From Streptomyces sp. Tu 3180 (GTDB taxonomy: Bacteria > Actinomycetota > Actinomycetes > Streptomycetales > Streptomycetaceae): 64,000 nt of DNA. The notes beneath the pieces were generated by a model. That model made no database searches and was not told where the DNA came from. It saw only the letters and a list, made by a program, of their open reading frames with translations. The stretch spans positions 8,286,001 through 8,350,000 of the forward strand of contig NZ_WOXS01000002.1 of the NCBI RefSeq assembly GCF_009852415.1. Reading direction: 5' to 3'. Within the stretch, counting starts at the first letter, position 1, and each line of letters starts with the position of its first letter. The position numbers and the translations under genes are program-made. Shown in pieces: positions 44,505 to 54,821 of this stretch.

Positions 44505-45772
44505 ACCGGCGACGCGTTGTCATCACCGGGATCGAGGTCATCGCCCCCGGCGGGGTCGGCCGGGAGAAGTTCTGGGACCTGCTGAGCAACGGCCGCACCG
44601 CCACCCGGGGCATCACCTTCTTCGACCCCGCCCCGTTCCGCTCGCGGGTGGCCGCCGAAGCCGACTTCGACCCCTACGAGCACGGCCTGACGCCCAAGGA
44701 GGTGCGCCGCCTGGACCGGGCCGCGCAGTTCGCGGTCGTCGCCTCGCGCGGCGCCGTCGCCGACAGCGGCATCGACCTGGCCGCCCTGGACCCGCACCGC
44801 ATCGGGGTCACCGTGGGCAGCGCGGTCGGCGCCACGATGGGCCTGGACGAGGAGTACCGCGTCGTCAGCGACGGCGGCCGCCTCGACGTCGTGGACCACG
44901 CCTACGCCGTCCCGCACCTGTACGGGTACATGGTGCCCAGCTCCTTCGCCGCCGAGGTCGCCTGGGCGGTCGGCGCCGAGGGCCCCAGCACCGTGGTCTC
45001 CACCGGCTGCACCTCCGGCATCGACTCCGTCGGCTACGCCGTGGAACTGGTCCGCGAGGGCTCGGCGGACGTGGTGATCGCCGGCTCCTCCGACGCGCCG
45101 ATCTCACCGATCACCATGGCCTGCTTCGACGCGATCAAGGCCACCACCCCCCGCCACGACGAACCCGAGTGCGCCTCCCGCCCCTTCGACGCCACCCGCA
45201 ACGGGTTCGTCCTCGGGGAGGGCGCCGCCTTCTTCGTGCTGGAGGAGCTGGACAGCGCCCGCAGGCGCGGGGCGCACATCTACGCCGAGATCGCCGGGTA
45301 CGCCACCCGCTCCAACGCCTACCACATGACCGGTCTCCGGCCCGACGGCGTGGAGATGGCCGAGGCGATCGGGCGGGCCATGGACGAGGCCCGGCTGGCC
45401 CCGGAGTCGATCGACTACATCAACGCCCACGGCTCGGGCACCAAGCAGAACGACCGGCACGAGACCGCCGCGTTCAAGCGGAGCCTGGGCGAGCACGCCT
45501 ACCGCACCCCGGTCAGCTCCATCAAGTCGATGGTCGGGCACTCCCTGGGCGCCATCGGCTCCATCGAGATCGCCGCGTCCGCGCTGGCCATGGAGTACGA
45601 CGTGGTCCCGCCCACGGCCAACCTGCACACCCCGGACCCGGAGTGCGACCTCGACTACGTGCCCGTCGTCGCCCGCGACCAGCTCATCGACGCCGTCCTG
45701 ACCGTCGGCAGCGGGTTCGGCGGCTTCCAGAGCGCCATGGTGCTCGCCGCCCCGGAAAGGAGCCTGGTATGA
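44501..45772 (+). CDS. alpA: KS-alpha (ketosynthase), core minimal PKS
   Basis: 423 residues, GTG 44501. Starts VNRRRVVITGIEVIAPGGVG. Active site complete: Cys170 in VVSTGCTSGIDSVG, His in INAHGSGTKQNDRHETAAFK and His in SSIKSMVGHSLGAIGSIEIA. Other landmarks are FVLGEGAAFFVLEELDSARR and NAYHMTGLRPDGVEMAEAIG. Builds the decaketide-type poly-beta-keto chain with KS-beta and ACP. High similarity in every motif to angucycline KS-alpha proteins. ATGA overlap with KS-beta ensures equal translation. Confidence 0.95.
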   Translation: MNRRRVVITGIEVIAPGGVGREKFWDLLSNGRTATRGITFFDPAPFRSRVAAEADFDPYEHGLTPKEVRRLDRAAQFAVVASRGAVADSGIDLAALDPHRIGVTVGSAVGATMGLDEEYRVVSDGGRLDVVDHAYAVPHLYGYMVPSSFAAEVAWAVGAEGPSTVVSTGCTSGIDSVGYAVELVREGSADVVIAGSSDAPISPITMACFDAIKATTPRHDEPECASRPFDATRNGFVLGEGAAFFVLEELDSARRRGAHIYAEIAGYATRSNAYHMTGLRPDGVEMAEAIGRAMDEARLAPESIDYINAHGSGTKQNDRHETAAFKRSLGEHAYRTPVSSIKSMVGHSLGAIGSIEIAASALAMEYDVVPPTANLHTPDPECDLDYVPVVARDQLIDAVLTVGSGFGGFQSAMVLAAPERSLV

Positions 45773-46980
45773 CCGCCTCGGTGGTGGTGACCGGCCTGGG
45801 CGTCGCGGCGCCCAACGGCCTGGGCACGCGCGACTACTGGTCGGCGACGCTGGCCGGCAAGCACGGCATCGGCCGCATCACCCGCTTCGACCCCTCCGCC
45901 TACCCCGCCCGGCTGGCCGGAGAGGTCCCCGCCTTCGTCGCCGAGGAACACCTGGGCAGCCGGCTGCTGCCGCAGACCGACCGGGTCACCCGGCTGGCGC
46001 TGGTCGCCGCCGACTGGGCGCTGAAGGACGCCGGCGCCGACCCCGGCCGCCTCCCGGAGTTCGACATGGGCGTCATCACCGCCTCCGCCGCCGGCGGCTT
46101 CGAGTTCGGCCAGGGCGAGCTGCAGAACCTGTGGAGCCGGGGCAGCCAGTACGTCTCCGCCTACCAGTCCTTCGCCTGGTTCTACGCCGTCAACAGCGGC
46201 CAGATATCCATCCGCAACGGCATGAAGGGCCCCTCCGGGGTCGTCGTCAGCGAGGGCGCGGGCGGCCTGGACGCCGTCGCGCAGGCCCGCAGGCAGATCC
46301 GCAAGGGCACCGCCCTGATCGTCACCGGCGCGCTCGACGCCTCGATCTGCCCCTGGGGCTGGGTCGCCCAGCTGACCACCGGCAAGCTGTCCACCAGCGA
46401 CGAACCGGCCCGCGCCTACCTGCCCTTCGACCGGGACGCGCGCGGCTACGTGCCCGGCGAGGGCGGCGCCATCCTCATCGCCGAGGACGCCGGGGCGGCC
46501 CGCGCCCGCGGCGCCCGCATCTACGGCGAGATCGCCGGCTACGGCGCCACCATCGACCCGCGCCCGGGCAGCGGACGCGAACCGGGCCTGCGCAAGGCCA
46601 TCGAGGTCGCCCTCGCCGACGCCGCGGCGGACCCCGCCGACATCGACGCGGTCTTCGCCGACGGCGCCGGCGACCCGGCCGGCGACCTCGTCGAGGCCCG
46701 GGCCATCGCCGCCGTCTTCGGGGACCACGGGGTGCCGGTGACCGTGCCGAAGACCATGACCGGCCGCCTGTACTCCGGCGCCGCGCCGCTGGACCTGGCC
46801 GCCGCCTTCCTGTCGATCCGCGACGGGGTCCTGCCCCCCACCGTGCACACCGATCCGTGCCCGGACTACCCGCTCGACCTGGTCCTGGCCGAACCCCGCC
46901 CGGCCCCCGTGCGCACCGCGCTCGTCCTGGCCCGCGGCAGCGGCGGCTTCAACTCCGCGATGGTCGTGCGCGCCGCCTAG
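45769..46980 (+). CDS. alpB: KS-beta / chain-length factor, core minimal PKS
   Basis: 403 residues, ATG 45769. Chain-length factor: VVVTGLGVAAPNGLGTRDYW, YVSAYQSFAWFYAVNSGQIS, LDASICPWGWVAQLTTGKLS, VTVPKTMTGRLYSGAAPLDL and ARGSGGFNSAMVVRAA. The position of the KS nucleophile, normally Gln in chain-length factors (VVxEQAGGLDA), reads VVVSEGAGGLDA with Gly163. It is therefore inactive as a ketosynthase and also lacks the conserved Gln. It still pairs with KS-alpha to fix chain length. The extra KS-beta at 28283 does have the Gln. Confidence 0.93.
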   Translation: MTASVVVTGLGVAAPNGLGTRDYWSATLAGKHGIGRITRFDPSAYPARLAGEVPAFVAEEHLGSRLLPQTDRVTRLALVAADWALKDAGADPGRLPEFDMGVITASAAGGFEFGQGELQNLWSRGSQYVSAYQSFAWFYAVNSGQISIRNGMKGPSGVVVSEGAGGLDAVAQARRQIRKGTALIVTGALDASICPWGWVAQLTTGKLSTSDEPARAYLPFDRDARGYVPGEGGAILIAEDAGAARARGARIYGEIAGYGATIDPRPGSGREPGLRKAIEVALADAAADPADIDAVFADGAGDPAGDLVEARAIAAVFGDHGVPVTVPKTMTGRLYSGAAPLDLAAAFLSIRDGVLPPTVHTDPCPDYPLDLVLAEPRPAPVRTALVLARGSGGFNSAMVVRAA

Positions 46981-47027
46981 CCCCCCCGACACCGCACAGC
47001 CCCAACCACGAACGAAAGGGACCCACC

Positions 47028-47297
47028 ATGGCCACCAAGCTGTTCACCCTGGACGACCTCAAGCGCACCCTGCGGGAGGCCGCAGGGGTGGCCGAGGGCG
47101 TCGACCTGGACGGCGACATCCTCGACACCGAGTTCGAGGTGATCGGCTACGAGTCGCTCGCGCTGCTGGAGGCCGGCAGCCTGATCGAGCGCGAGTACGG
47201 CATCTCCCTGGACGAGGAGGCCGTCGGCGAGGCCAACACGCCGCGCTCCTTCATCGACGTCGTCAACGCGCAGCTCGCGCCGGCCCAGGCCGCCTGA
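47028..47297 (+). CDS. alpC: Acyl carrier protein
   Basis: 89 residues, ATG 47028 after GAAAGGGA. Four-helix ACP: MATKLFTLDDLKRTLREAAG, VDLDGDILDTEFEVIGYESL, ALLEAGSLIEREYGISLDEE. The phosphopantetheine serine is Ser43 in GYESLALLE; the residue before Ser is Glu instead of the usual Asp. It is the only ACP seen in the window, so it may serve both KS pairs. The PPTase at 37682 is the likely activating enzyme. Confidence 0.95.
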   Translation: MATKLFTLDDLKRTLREAAGVAEGVDLDGDILDTEFEVIGYESLALLEAGSLIEREYGISLDEEAVGEANTPRSFIDVVNAQLAPAQAA

Positions 47298-47310
47298 AAG
47301 GGGACCTGAG

Positions 47311-48099
47311 ATGACGCAGCACAGCACCCCGCGCACCGCCCTGGTCACCGGCGCCACCAGCGGCATCGGCCTGGCCTCGGCCCGCCTGCTGGCCTCCACC
47401 GGCCACCGCGTCTTCATCGGCGCGCGCAGCGCCGACAACGTCGCCGCCACCGTCAAGGACCTCCAGGCCGAGGGCCTGGAGGTGGACGGCGCCGTGGCCG
47501 ACGTGCGCGACACCGCCTCGGTGGAGGCGTTCGTGCAGGCCGCCGTCGACCGCTTCGGCCCCATCGACGTGCTGGTCAACAACGCGGGCCGCTCCGGCGG
47601 CGGCGTGACCGCCGACCTCACCGACGAACTGTGGCAGGACGTGCTGGAGACCAACCTCACCAGCGTCTTCCGGGTCACCCGCGCGGTCCTGACCACCGGC
47701 GGCATGCGCCACAAGGACCGCGGCCGCATCATCAACATCGCCTCCACGGCCGGCAAGCAGGGCGTCGTCCTGGGCGCCCCCTACTCGGCCTCCAAGCACG
47801 GCGTGGTCGGCTTCACCAAGGCCCTGGGCAACGAACTGGCCCCGACCGGCATCACCGTCAACGCGGTCTGCCCCGGCTACGTCGAGACCCCGATGGCCCA
47901 GCGCGTGCGCCAGGGCTACGCGGCCGCCTACGGCACCACCGAGGACGCCATCCTGGAGAAGTTCCAGGCGAAGATCCCGCTCGGCCGCTACTCCACGCCC
48001 GAGGAGGTCGCCGGCCTCGTCGGCTACCTGGCCTCCGACACGGCCGCCTCCATCACCGCCCAGGCCCTCAACGTCTGCGGCGGCCTGGGCAACTTCTGA
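47311..48099 (+). CDS. alpD: Polyketide C-9 ketoreductase
   Basis: 262 residues, ATG 47311. Classical SDR of the ActIII type: NADPH motif TALVTGATSGIGLASARLLA, VLVNNAGRSGGGVTADLTDE, catalytic Ser in IINIASTAGKQGVVLGAPYS, YSASKHG (Tyr/Lys) and VNAVCPGYVETPMAQRVR. It reduces the C-9 carbonyl of the nascent chain, required for angucyclines. Length matches ActIII (261). 13 bp after the ACP gene. Confidence 0.95.
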   Translation: MTQHSTPRTALVTGATSGIGLASARLLASTGHRVFIGARSADNVAATVKDLQAEGLEVDGAVADVRDTASVEAFVQAAVDRFGPIDVLVNNAGRSGGGVTADLTDELWQDVLETNLTSVFRVTRAVLTTGGMRHKDRGRIINIASTAGKQGVVLGAPYSASKHGVVGFTKALGNELAPTGITVNAVCPGYVETPMAQRVRQGYAAAYGTTEDAILEKFQAKIPLGRYSTPEEVAGLVGYLASDTAASITAQALNVCGGLGNF

Positions 48100-48136
48100 C
48101 CTCCGCCCCACCGACACCCCTTCGAGGAGACACCTC

Positions 48137-49081
48137 ATGACCACGCGTGAGGTCGAGCACGAGATCACCATCGACGCCCCGGCCGCCGCGGTCTACGACC
48201 TGCTCGCGGACGTCACCCACTGGCCGCGGATCTTCCCGCCCACCATCCACGTCGACCGGCTCGAGCGGCAGGGCGACGAGGAGGTGATCCGCATCTGGGC
48301 CACCGCCAACGGCCGGCCCAAGAACTGGACCTCGCGCCGGACGCTGGACGCCGACCGCCTGACCATCGCCTTCCGCCAGGAGATCCCGGCGCCGCCCGTG
48401 CGGCACATGGGCGGCACCTGGATCATCGAGCCGACCGGCGAGGCCGTCTGTCGGGTGCGGCTGCTGCACGACTACAGCGCCGTCGGCGACGACCCGCACG
48501 ACCTGCTGTGGATCGAGCGGGCCGTGGACCACAACAGCACCTCGGAACTGGCCGCGCTGAAGGAGAACGTCGAGCGCGTGCACGCCGCCGACACCGAGCG
48601 GCTGACCTTCTCCTTCACCGACACCGTGCACGTCGCCGGCAGCGCCAAGGACGTCTTCGACTTCATCAACGAGGCCGACCGGTGGGCCGAGCGGCTGCCC
48701 CACGTGGCCGTCGTACGCCTCACCGAGGACACCCCGGGCCTGCAGGAACTGCAGATGGACACCCGCGCCAAGGACGGCTCGGTGCACACCACCAAGTCGT
48801 ACCGCGTCGTCTTCCCGCACCACAAGATCGCCTACAAGCAGGTCACGCTGCCCGCCCTGATGACCCTGCACACCGGCGAGTGGACGTTCACCGAGACCGA
48901 GGAGGGCACCACCGCCTCCTCCCAGCACACCGTCACCCTCAACACCGACAACATCACGCGCGTGCTGGGCGCCGACGCCACCGTCGCCGACGCCCGCGCC
49001 TACGTGCACACGGCGCTGTCCACCAACAGCCGCGCCACGCTGTCCCACGCCAAGGCCCACGCCGAGCAGAAGAAGGCCTGA
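48137..49081 (+). CDS. alpE: Aromatase/cyclase, didomain, core
   Basis: 314 residues, ATG 48137 with GAGGAGA. Two Bet v1-like domains: EHEITIDAPAAAVYDLLADV with THWPRIFPPTIHVDRLERQG, and FSFTDTVHVAGSAKDVFDFI with NEADRWAERLPHVAVVRLTE. Catalyses first-ring aromatisation after C-9 reduction, like ActVII/LanL/JadD. It is the standard partner of the cyclase at 44175 and the ketoreductase; compare the more divergent copy at 34862. Confidence 0.93.
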   Translation: MTTREVEHEITIDAPAAAVYDLLADVTHWPRIFPPTIHVDRLERQGDEEVIRIWATANGRPKNWTSRRTLDADRLTIAFRQEIPAPPVRHMGGTWIIEPTGEAVCRVRLLHDYSAVGDDPHDLLWIERAVDHNSTSELAALKENVERVHAADTERLTFSFTDTVHVAGSAKDVFDFINEADRWAERLPHVAVVRLTEDTPGLQELQMDTRAKDGSVHTTKSYRVVFPHHKIAYKQVTLPALMTLHTGEWTFTETEEGTTASSQHTVTLNTDNITRVLGADATVADARAYVHTALSTNSRATLSHAKAHAEQKKA

Positions 49082-49083
49082 CC

Positions 49084-50556
<1,473 letters not shown>

Positions 50557-50606
50557 CCCACCCCCCACCGCAAGCGTCACGCTCGCATCCGAAGAAAGGA
50601 AACACC

Positions 50607-52109
50607 ATGAAAGGGACAGCGGTGGACACCGATGTCGTCGTCGTGGGCGCGGGGCCGACCGGCCTGATGCTCGCCGGGGAACTCGCCCTGGGCGGAGCAC
50701 GCGTCGTCGTGGTCGAGAAACTGACCGACCCCACCATGCAGTCGCGCGGCCTGGGCTTCACCGCCCGCACCATGGAGTCCTTCGACCAGCGCGGCCTGCT
50801 GCCCCGCTGGGGCGGCCTGGAGACCATGCCGGTCGGGCACTTCGGCGGCATCCAGTTCGACTACTCCGTCCTGCCGGACGCCCACTTCGGCGCGCGCGGC
50901 GTGCTGCAGTGGAAGACCGAGGAGGTCCTGGAGAAGTGGGCCACCGAACTCGGCGCGGACATCCGGCGGGGCTGGGAGTTCACCGACCTCGCCGACGGCT
51001 TCCTGGACGGCGACGCCGTCGAGATCGCCCTGGACACCCCCGACGGACCGCAGCGGCTGCGCGCCTCGTACCTGGTGGGCTGCGACGGCTCGCGCAGCCG
51101 GATCCGCAAGGCGGCCGGCTTCGACTTCCCCGGCATCCCCGCCACCCGCAAGATGTACGTCGCCGACGTCGTCGGCTGCGACCTGCGCCCGCGCTACCTC
51201 GGCGAGCGGCTGCCCCGGGGCATGGTCATGGTCGGCCCGCTGGGCGACGGCGTGAACCGGCTCATCGCCTGCCCGCACGGCGCCCCGGCCAGCGACCGCG
51301 ACGCCAGCGTCCCCTTCCAGGAGGTCGCCGACGCCTGGGAGCACATCACCGGGGAGGACATCCACCACGGCGGCGCCAAGTGGGTCAGCTCCTTCACCGA
51401 CGCCACCCGCCAGGCCTCCCAGTACCGGCGCGGCCGGGTCTTCCTGGCCGGCGACGCCGCCCACATCCACCTCCCGGCCGGCGGGCAGGGGCTGAGCACC
51501 GGGGTGCAGGACGCGGTCAACCTCGGCTGGAAGCTGGCCCTGGTCACCCGCGGGGCGGCACCGCGGACGCTGCTCGACACCTACCACGCCGAACGGCACC
51601 CGGTGGGCCGGCGGCTGCTGATGAACACCCGCGCCCAGGGCACCATCTTCCTCGGCGGCGAGCAGGCGGACCCGCTGCGCGAACTGTTCGCCGAACTGCT
51701 GCGCCACGACGACGTCAAGAAGCACCTGGCGGGCATCGTCAGCCACCTCGACATCCGCTACGACCTCGGGCCGCAGGCCGGCGACCACCCGCTCACGGGC
51801 CGCAGGATGCCGCCGCGCACGCTGCGGGGCGAGGGCGGCCGCACCCGCATCGCCGAACTGCTGCACGGCGGGCGCGGCGTGCTGCTGGACCTGGCCGACG
51901 ACGCCGGGGTGCGGCGCGCGGCGGCCGGCTGGCAGGGCCGCGTGGACGTGGCGACCGTGACCGCCGCGGACGACGCCGCCACCGAGGCGCTGGCCGGCGC
52001 GACGGCCGTGCTGGTCCGCCCCGACGGCTACGTGGCGTGGGCCGGCACCGCGGCCCACGACGGACTCACCGACGCCCTGCAGCGCTGGTTCGGCGCCGCG
52101 GCCCACTGA
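50607..52109 (+). CDS. alpG: FAD-dependent oxygenase (JadH/PgaE-like)
   Basis: 500 residues, ATG 50607 with GAAAGGAAA. PHBH-fold monooxygenase close to the one at 41719: VVVVGAGPTGLMLAGELALG, MQSRGLGFTARTMESFDQRG, YLVGCDGSRSRIRKAAGFDF and VFLAGDAAHIHLPAGGQGLS with C-terminal thioredoxin-like domain. JadH-type enzymes hydroxylate C-12 and dehydrate at C-4a/12b. Last gene of the core operon; two strong terminators follow. Confidence 0.9.
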   Translation: MKGTAVDTDVVVVGAGPTGLMLAGELALGGARVVVVEKLTDPTMQSRGLGFTARTMESFDQRGLLPRWGGLETMPVGHFGGIQFDYSVLPDAHFGARGVLQWKTEEVLEKWATELGADIRRGWEFTDLADGFLDGDAVEIALDTPDGPQRLRASYLVGCDGSRSRIRKAAGFDFPGIPATRKMYVADVVGCDLRPRYLGERLPRGMVMVGPLGDGVNRLIACPHGAPASDRDASVPFQEVADAWEHITGEDIHHGGAKWVSSFTDATRQASQYRRGRVFLAGDAAHIHLPAGGQGLSTGVQDAVNLGWKLALVTRGAAPRTLLDTYHAERHPVGRRLLMNTRAQGTIFLGGEQADPLRELFAELLRHDDVKKHLAGIVSHLDIRYDLGPQAGDHPLTGRRMPPRTLRGEGGRTRIAELLHGGRGVLLDLADDAGVRRAAAGWQGRVDVATVTAADDAATEALAGATAVLVRPDGYVAWAGTAAHDGLTDALQRWFGAAAH

Positions 52110-52176
52110 CCCCCCACGCACGACCGGCCCCCCTCTCGGTGCGCACCCCCCTTTTTTCCCGCACCGAACCCCCCGG

Positions 52177-52223
52177 GCGGCCGGGGCGTGCGGTGCCCCC
52201 CCCGCACCGCACGCCCCGGCCGC
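52177..52223 (+). terminator. Strong hairpin after core operon
   Basis: Perfect 19-bp inverted repeat GCGGCCGGGGCGTGCGGTG (52177-52195) and CACCGCACGCCCCGGCCGC (52205-52223), loop of 9 C/G bases, 68 bp after the last oxygenase gene. Confidence 0.85.
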
Positions 52224-52335
52224 CCCCGCGCATGCCCCGCCGCGCCCGAACGCGGCGCAGGACCCCGCCCCGGGGCGGCCGAAAGGCCCCCGGCCGCCCC
52301 GCAACCCCGGCGGACCGGCACCCTGGGCCGCACGA

Positions 52336-52382
52336 CCGAGGCCCCGGCCGCCCCCCTTCGCGGGGCGCGGCCGGGGCCTCGG
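52336..52382. terminator. Second hairpin, convergent ends
   Basis: Perfect 15-bp inverted repeat CCGAGGCCCCGGCCG / CGGCCGGGGCCTCGG, 18 bp beyond the stop of the leftward methyltransferase-type gene, serving that gene and backing up the previous terminator. Confidence 0.8.
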
Positions 52383-52399
52383 CGGATCCGGCGCGGCGA

Positions 52400-53485
52400 T
52401 CAGACCGGCACGGCCTCGACGACCGACACCGCGGACGCCGTCTCCACCACGCGCTCCAGCCGGAAACCGGCACGGGCCAGCAGGTCGGCGTACTGGGCGG
52501 CCGTGCGCTCCCGGCCCCCGACGAGCAGCATCAGCCACAGGTCGACCAGCTTGCCCGAGTGCGGCTCGTCGCCCTGCTCCGGCACGACCATCTCCACCAG
52601 CAGCAGCCGGCCGCCCGGCCGCACGGCCGCCCGCACGTTCCGCAGGATCCTCAGCGCCTCCTCCTCGGGCCAGTCGTGCACGATGTGCTTGAGGACGTAG
52701 GCGTCGGCGCCGGCGGGAACCTCGCCGAACAGGTCACCGGCCACGGTCGTGCACCGGTCGGCGACCCCCTCCCGGGCCAGGAACTCCGCGGCCCCGTTGC
52801 CCTCCACCCGCGGATCGAACAGGACGCCGCGGACCTCGGGGAACGCGCGCAGGATGCCCGACAGCAGCCCGCCCTGCCCGCCGCAGAAGTCCAGCACGGT
52901 GCCGAAGGCGGAGAAGTCGTAGGCGGCGACCACCGGAGCGGTCTCGGTGGCGGACATGTTGCCCATGCCGCCGATGAACACCGCGCCGTACTCCGGATTG
53001 CTCTCCAGGTACTCGAACTCGCCCATGCCCCGCAGCTTCGGCGGGCTCGGCTCGCCGGTGACCACCGTCTCCAGGAAGGTGCTCCAGTCCTCCCAGTGGA
53101 TCGGATGCCCCATCAGCAGCGCGATGTCCCGCATCGTCATCGGGTGGTCGGCGCGCAGCGCCTCGCCCATCGGGGTCAGCCCGTACGTGCCGTCCGGGCG
53201 GCCGGCGAAGACCCCGTGCGCGGCCAGCAGCCGCAGCACCCGGCCCAGGGCGTCCGGATGCGCGCCCACCCGCCCGGCGATCTCCTCCGGGGCGAGCGGA
53301 CCGTTTGCCAGCGCCTCGGCCACCCGCAGCTCCGCGGTCACCCGCAGCGCCTGCGTGACCATCGATCCCATGATCAGCTCGAGCAGGGCGAAGGGCGGCG
53401 GCGCCATTTCCCTGACCTGCCTCTGCAGTTCCGCCCGCTGTTTTTCCAGGTCGCGGACCACCGAAGGGGGCGGCATTTCGGGCAT
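52400..53485 (-). CDS. alpH: O-methyltransferase-fold protein (AlpH-like candidate)
   Basis: 361 residues, ATG 53485. Class I, AdoMet-dependent O-methyltransferase of the acetylserotonin/DnrK type: N-terminal dimerisation/winged-helix part (LELIMGSMVTQALRVTAELR), then Rossmann part FGTVLDFCGGQGGLLSGILR, GDLFGEVPAGADAYVLKHIV and HDWPEEEALRILRNVRAAVR. The glycine motif, usually DVGGGxG, reads DFCGGQGG, so one Gly is Cys. In kinamycin biosynthesis AlpH is described as a methyltransferase-like protein that couples glutamylhydrazine to the polyketide without using AdoMet; the gene here has the same place after the core operon. Ordinary O-methylation remains possible. Confidence 0.85.
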   Translation of the reverse strand: MPEMPPPSVVRDLEKQRAELQRQVREMAPPPFALLELIMGSMVTQALRVTAELRVAEALANGPLAPEEIAGRVGAHPDALGRVLRLLAAHGVFAGRPDGTYGLTPMGEALRADHPMTMRDIALLMGHPIHWEDWSTFLETVVTGEPSPPKLRGMGEFEYLESNPEYGAVFIGGMGNMSATETAPVVAAYDFSAFGTVLDFCGGQGGLLSGILRAFPEVRGVLFDPRVEGNGAAEFLAREGVADRCTTVAGDLFGEVPAGADAYVLKHIVHDWPEEEALRILRNVRAAVRPGGRLLLVEMVVPEQGDEPHSGKLVDLWLMLLVGGRERTAAQYADLLARAGFRLERVVETASAVSVVEAVPV

Positions 53486-53738
53486 GCGATTCCTCCCGTG
53501 CGGTATGTGCACACTCTGTCCCAGCCGCCGAACGGGCAAGGGACCCGGCTGTCCACGGTAGGAAGAATTTTCGGGGCCCGCCGGAGGGCCGCTCGAATTC
53601 CGGTCGTGTCTGAATTCACTCTGTTTAAGTGCGGAAAATAAGCGGTCAGACACACCCGCCGGTCCCCCTATGGTGGCGCAGGTTTCGCGTCCGACTCTCC
53701 GAATCATCGGGGGAATCATGCAGCAGCAAAGGAGAGAC
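53486..53738. promoter_or_regulatory. Divergent promoter region
   Basis: 253 bp between the leftward methyltransferase-type gene and the rightward ScyD/ScyE-type gene, richest in A/T of the cluster around 53560-53650 (AATTTTC, AATTCACTCTGTTTAAG, GAAAATAAG). Promoters for both genes should lie here; no exact operator repeat recognised. Confidence 0.5.
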
Positions 53739-54821
53739 ATGTCGAATTCACGCACCTCCTGGAAGAAGACCCTGCCGGCGGCCGCCGCCGCCGCGATGCT
53801 GGCGGCCCCGCTGGCCGCCGCACCGGCCCAGGCCGACGAGGACCCCCTGGCCGCGGTGACGGTCGTCGCCTCCGACCTGAAGAACCCGCGCGGCATCACC
53901 GCCCAGTCCGACGGCTCCCTGCTGGTGGCCGAGGCCGGCGAGGGCCTGCCGGGCTGCGCCGCGGGCACCCGCTGCCTGGGCGCCACCGGCGCCCTGGTCA
54001 AGGTGCCCTTCGGCGGCAAGAAGAGCCGCGTGGTGACCGGCCTGCCCTCCACCGCCGTCGGCGCCGCCGACCCCACCACCGTCAACGCCAGCGGCCCGGT
54101 CCAGGCCGTGCGCGACGCCGCCGGCGGCTACACCGTGCTGGCCGGCTTCGGCGGCCCGGGCACCCCCCAGCTGCGCTCCTCGCTCGGCGACGCCGCCAAG
54201 ACGCTGGGCACCGTCTTCCGCACCGGCGACGGCAAGGTCCTCGGCGACCTGGTCACCCACGAGGCCGCCCTGAACCCCGACGGCGGGGACGTCAACGGCA
54301 ACCCGTGGCGGTTCGTGCAGGACGGCTCGGGCTTCCTGGCCACCGACGCCGGCGCGAACGACGTGGTCGCCGTCCCGGGCACCGGCACCACCTCCACCCA
54401 GTACGTGCTGGCGAAGAACGGCACCGCCGAGTCGGTGCCCACCGGCATCGTCAGGAAGTCGGACGGCACGCTCTACATAGCCGACATGGGAGGCGGGCAG
54501 GTCGGCGGCTCGCGCATCTGGAAGGTGCCGCCGGGCCAGCAGCCGCAGGTCCTCGTCTCCGGGCTGACCAACCTCGTGGACCTCGCCTTCGACTGGAAGG
54601 GCGACCTGCTCGCCCTGTCCTACAGCTCCTCCTCGCTGGCCGGGGCGCCGACCGCCGGCTCGCTGTCCGAGATCGACCTGAGCACCAAGACGGTCACCAC
54701 CATCCCCACCGGCGGCAAGCTCAAGCAGCCCTCCGGCCTCGGGGTCGACGCCTTCGGCTGCGTGTACGTCACCAACAACTCCGTCGGCACCAACGGCCAG
54801 CTGGTGCGCATCGACTACTGA
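53739..54821 (+). CDS. Secreted ScyD/ScyE-family beta-propeller protein
   Basis: 360 residues. ATG 53739 is chosen for AAAGGAGAG upstream; an ATG at 53670 is in frame but has no ribosome site and would hide the signal peptide. Residues 1-30 form a Sec/Tat-type signal (WKKTLPAAAAAAMLAAPLAA ending APAQA). The mature part has the ScyD/ScyE pattern VTVVASDLKNPRGITAQSDG, SLLVAEAGEGLPG, CLGATGALVKVPFG and DGTLYIADMGGGQVGGSRIW, NHL/SMP-30-like propeller blades. ScyD/ScyE are extracytoplasmic proteins of the scytonemin cluster with unclear role. Here it precedes an ebo operon, a meaningful pairing. Confidence 0.82.
   Translation: MSNSRTSWKKTLPAAAAAAMLAAPLAAAPAQADEDPLAAVTVVASDLKNPRGITAQSDGSLLVAEAGEGLPGCAAGTRCLGATGALVKVPFGGKKSRVVTGLPSTAVGAADPTTVNASGPVQAVRDAAGGYTVLAGFGGPGTPQLRSSLGDAAKTLGTVFRTGDGKVLGDLVTHEAALNPDGGDVNGNPWRFVQDGSGFLATDAGANDVVAVPGTGTTSTQYVLAKNGTAESVPTGIVRKSDGTLYIADMGGGQVGGSRIWKVPPGQQPQVLVSGLTNLVDLAFDWKGDLLALSYSSSSLAGAPTAGSLSEIDLSTKTVTTIPTGGKLKQPSGLGVDAFGCVYVTNNSVGTNGQLVRIDY

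Noticed and set aside
53670..53738. Upstream in-frame ATG for the ScyD/ScyE-type protein
   Set aside because: No ribosome site, and it would place about 23 residues before the signal peptide; ATG 53739 follows AAAGGAGAG.
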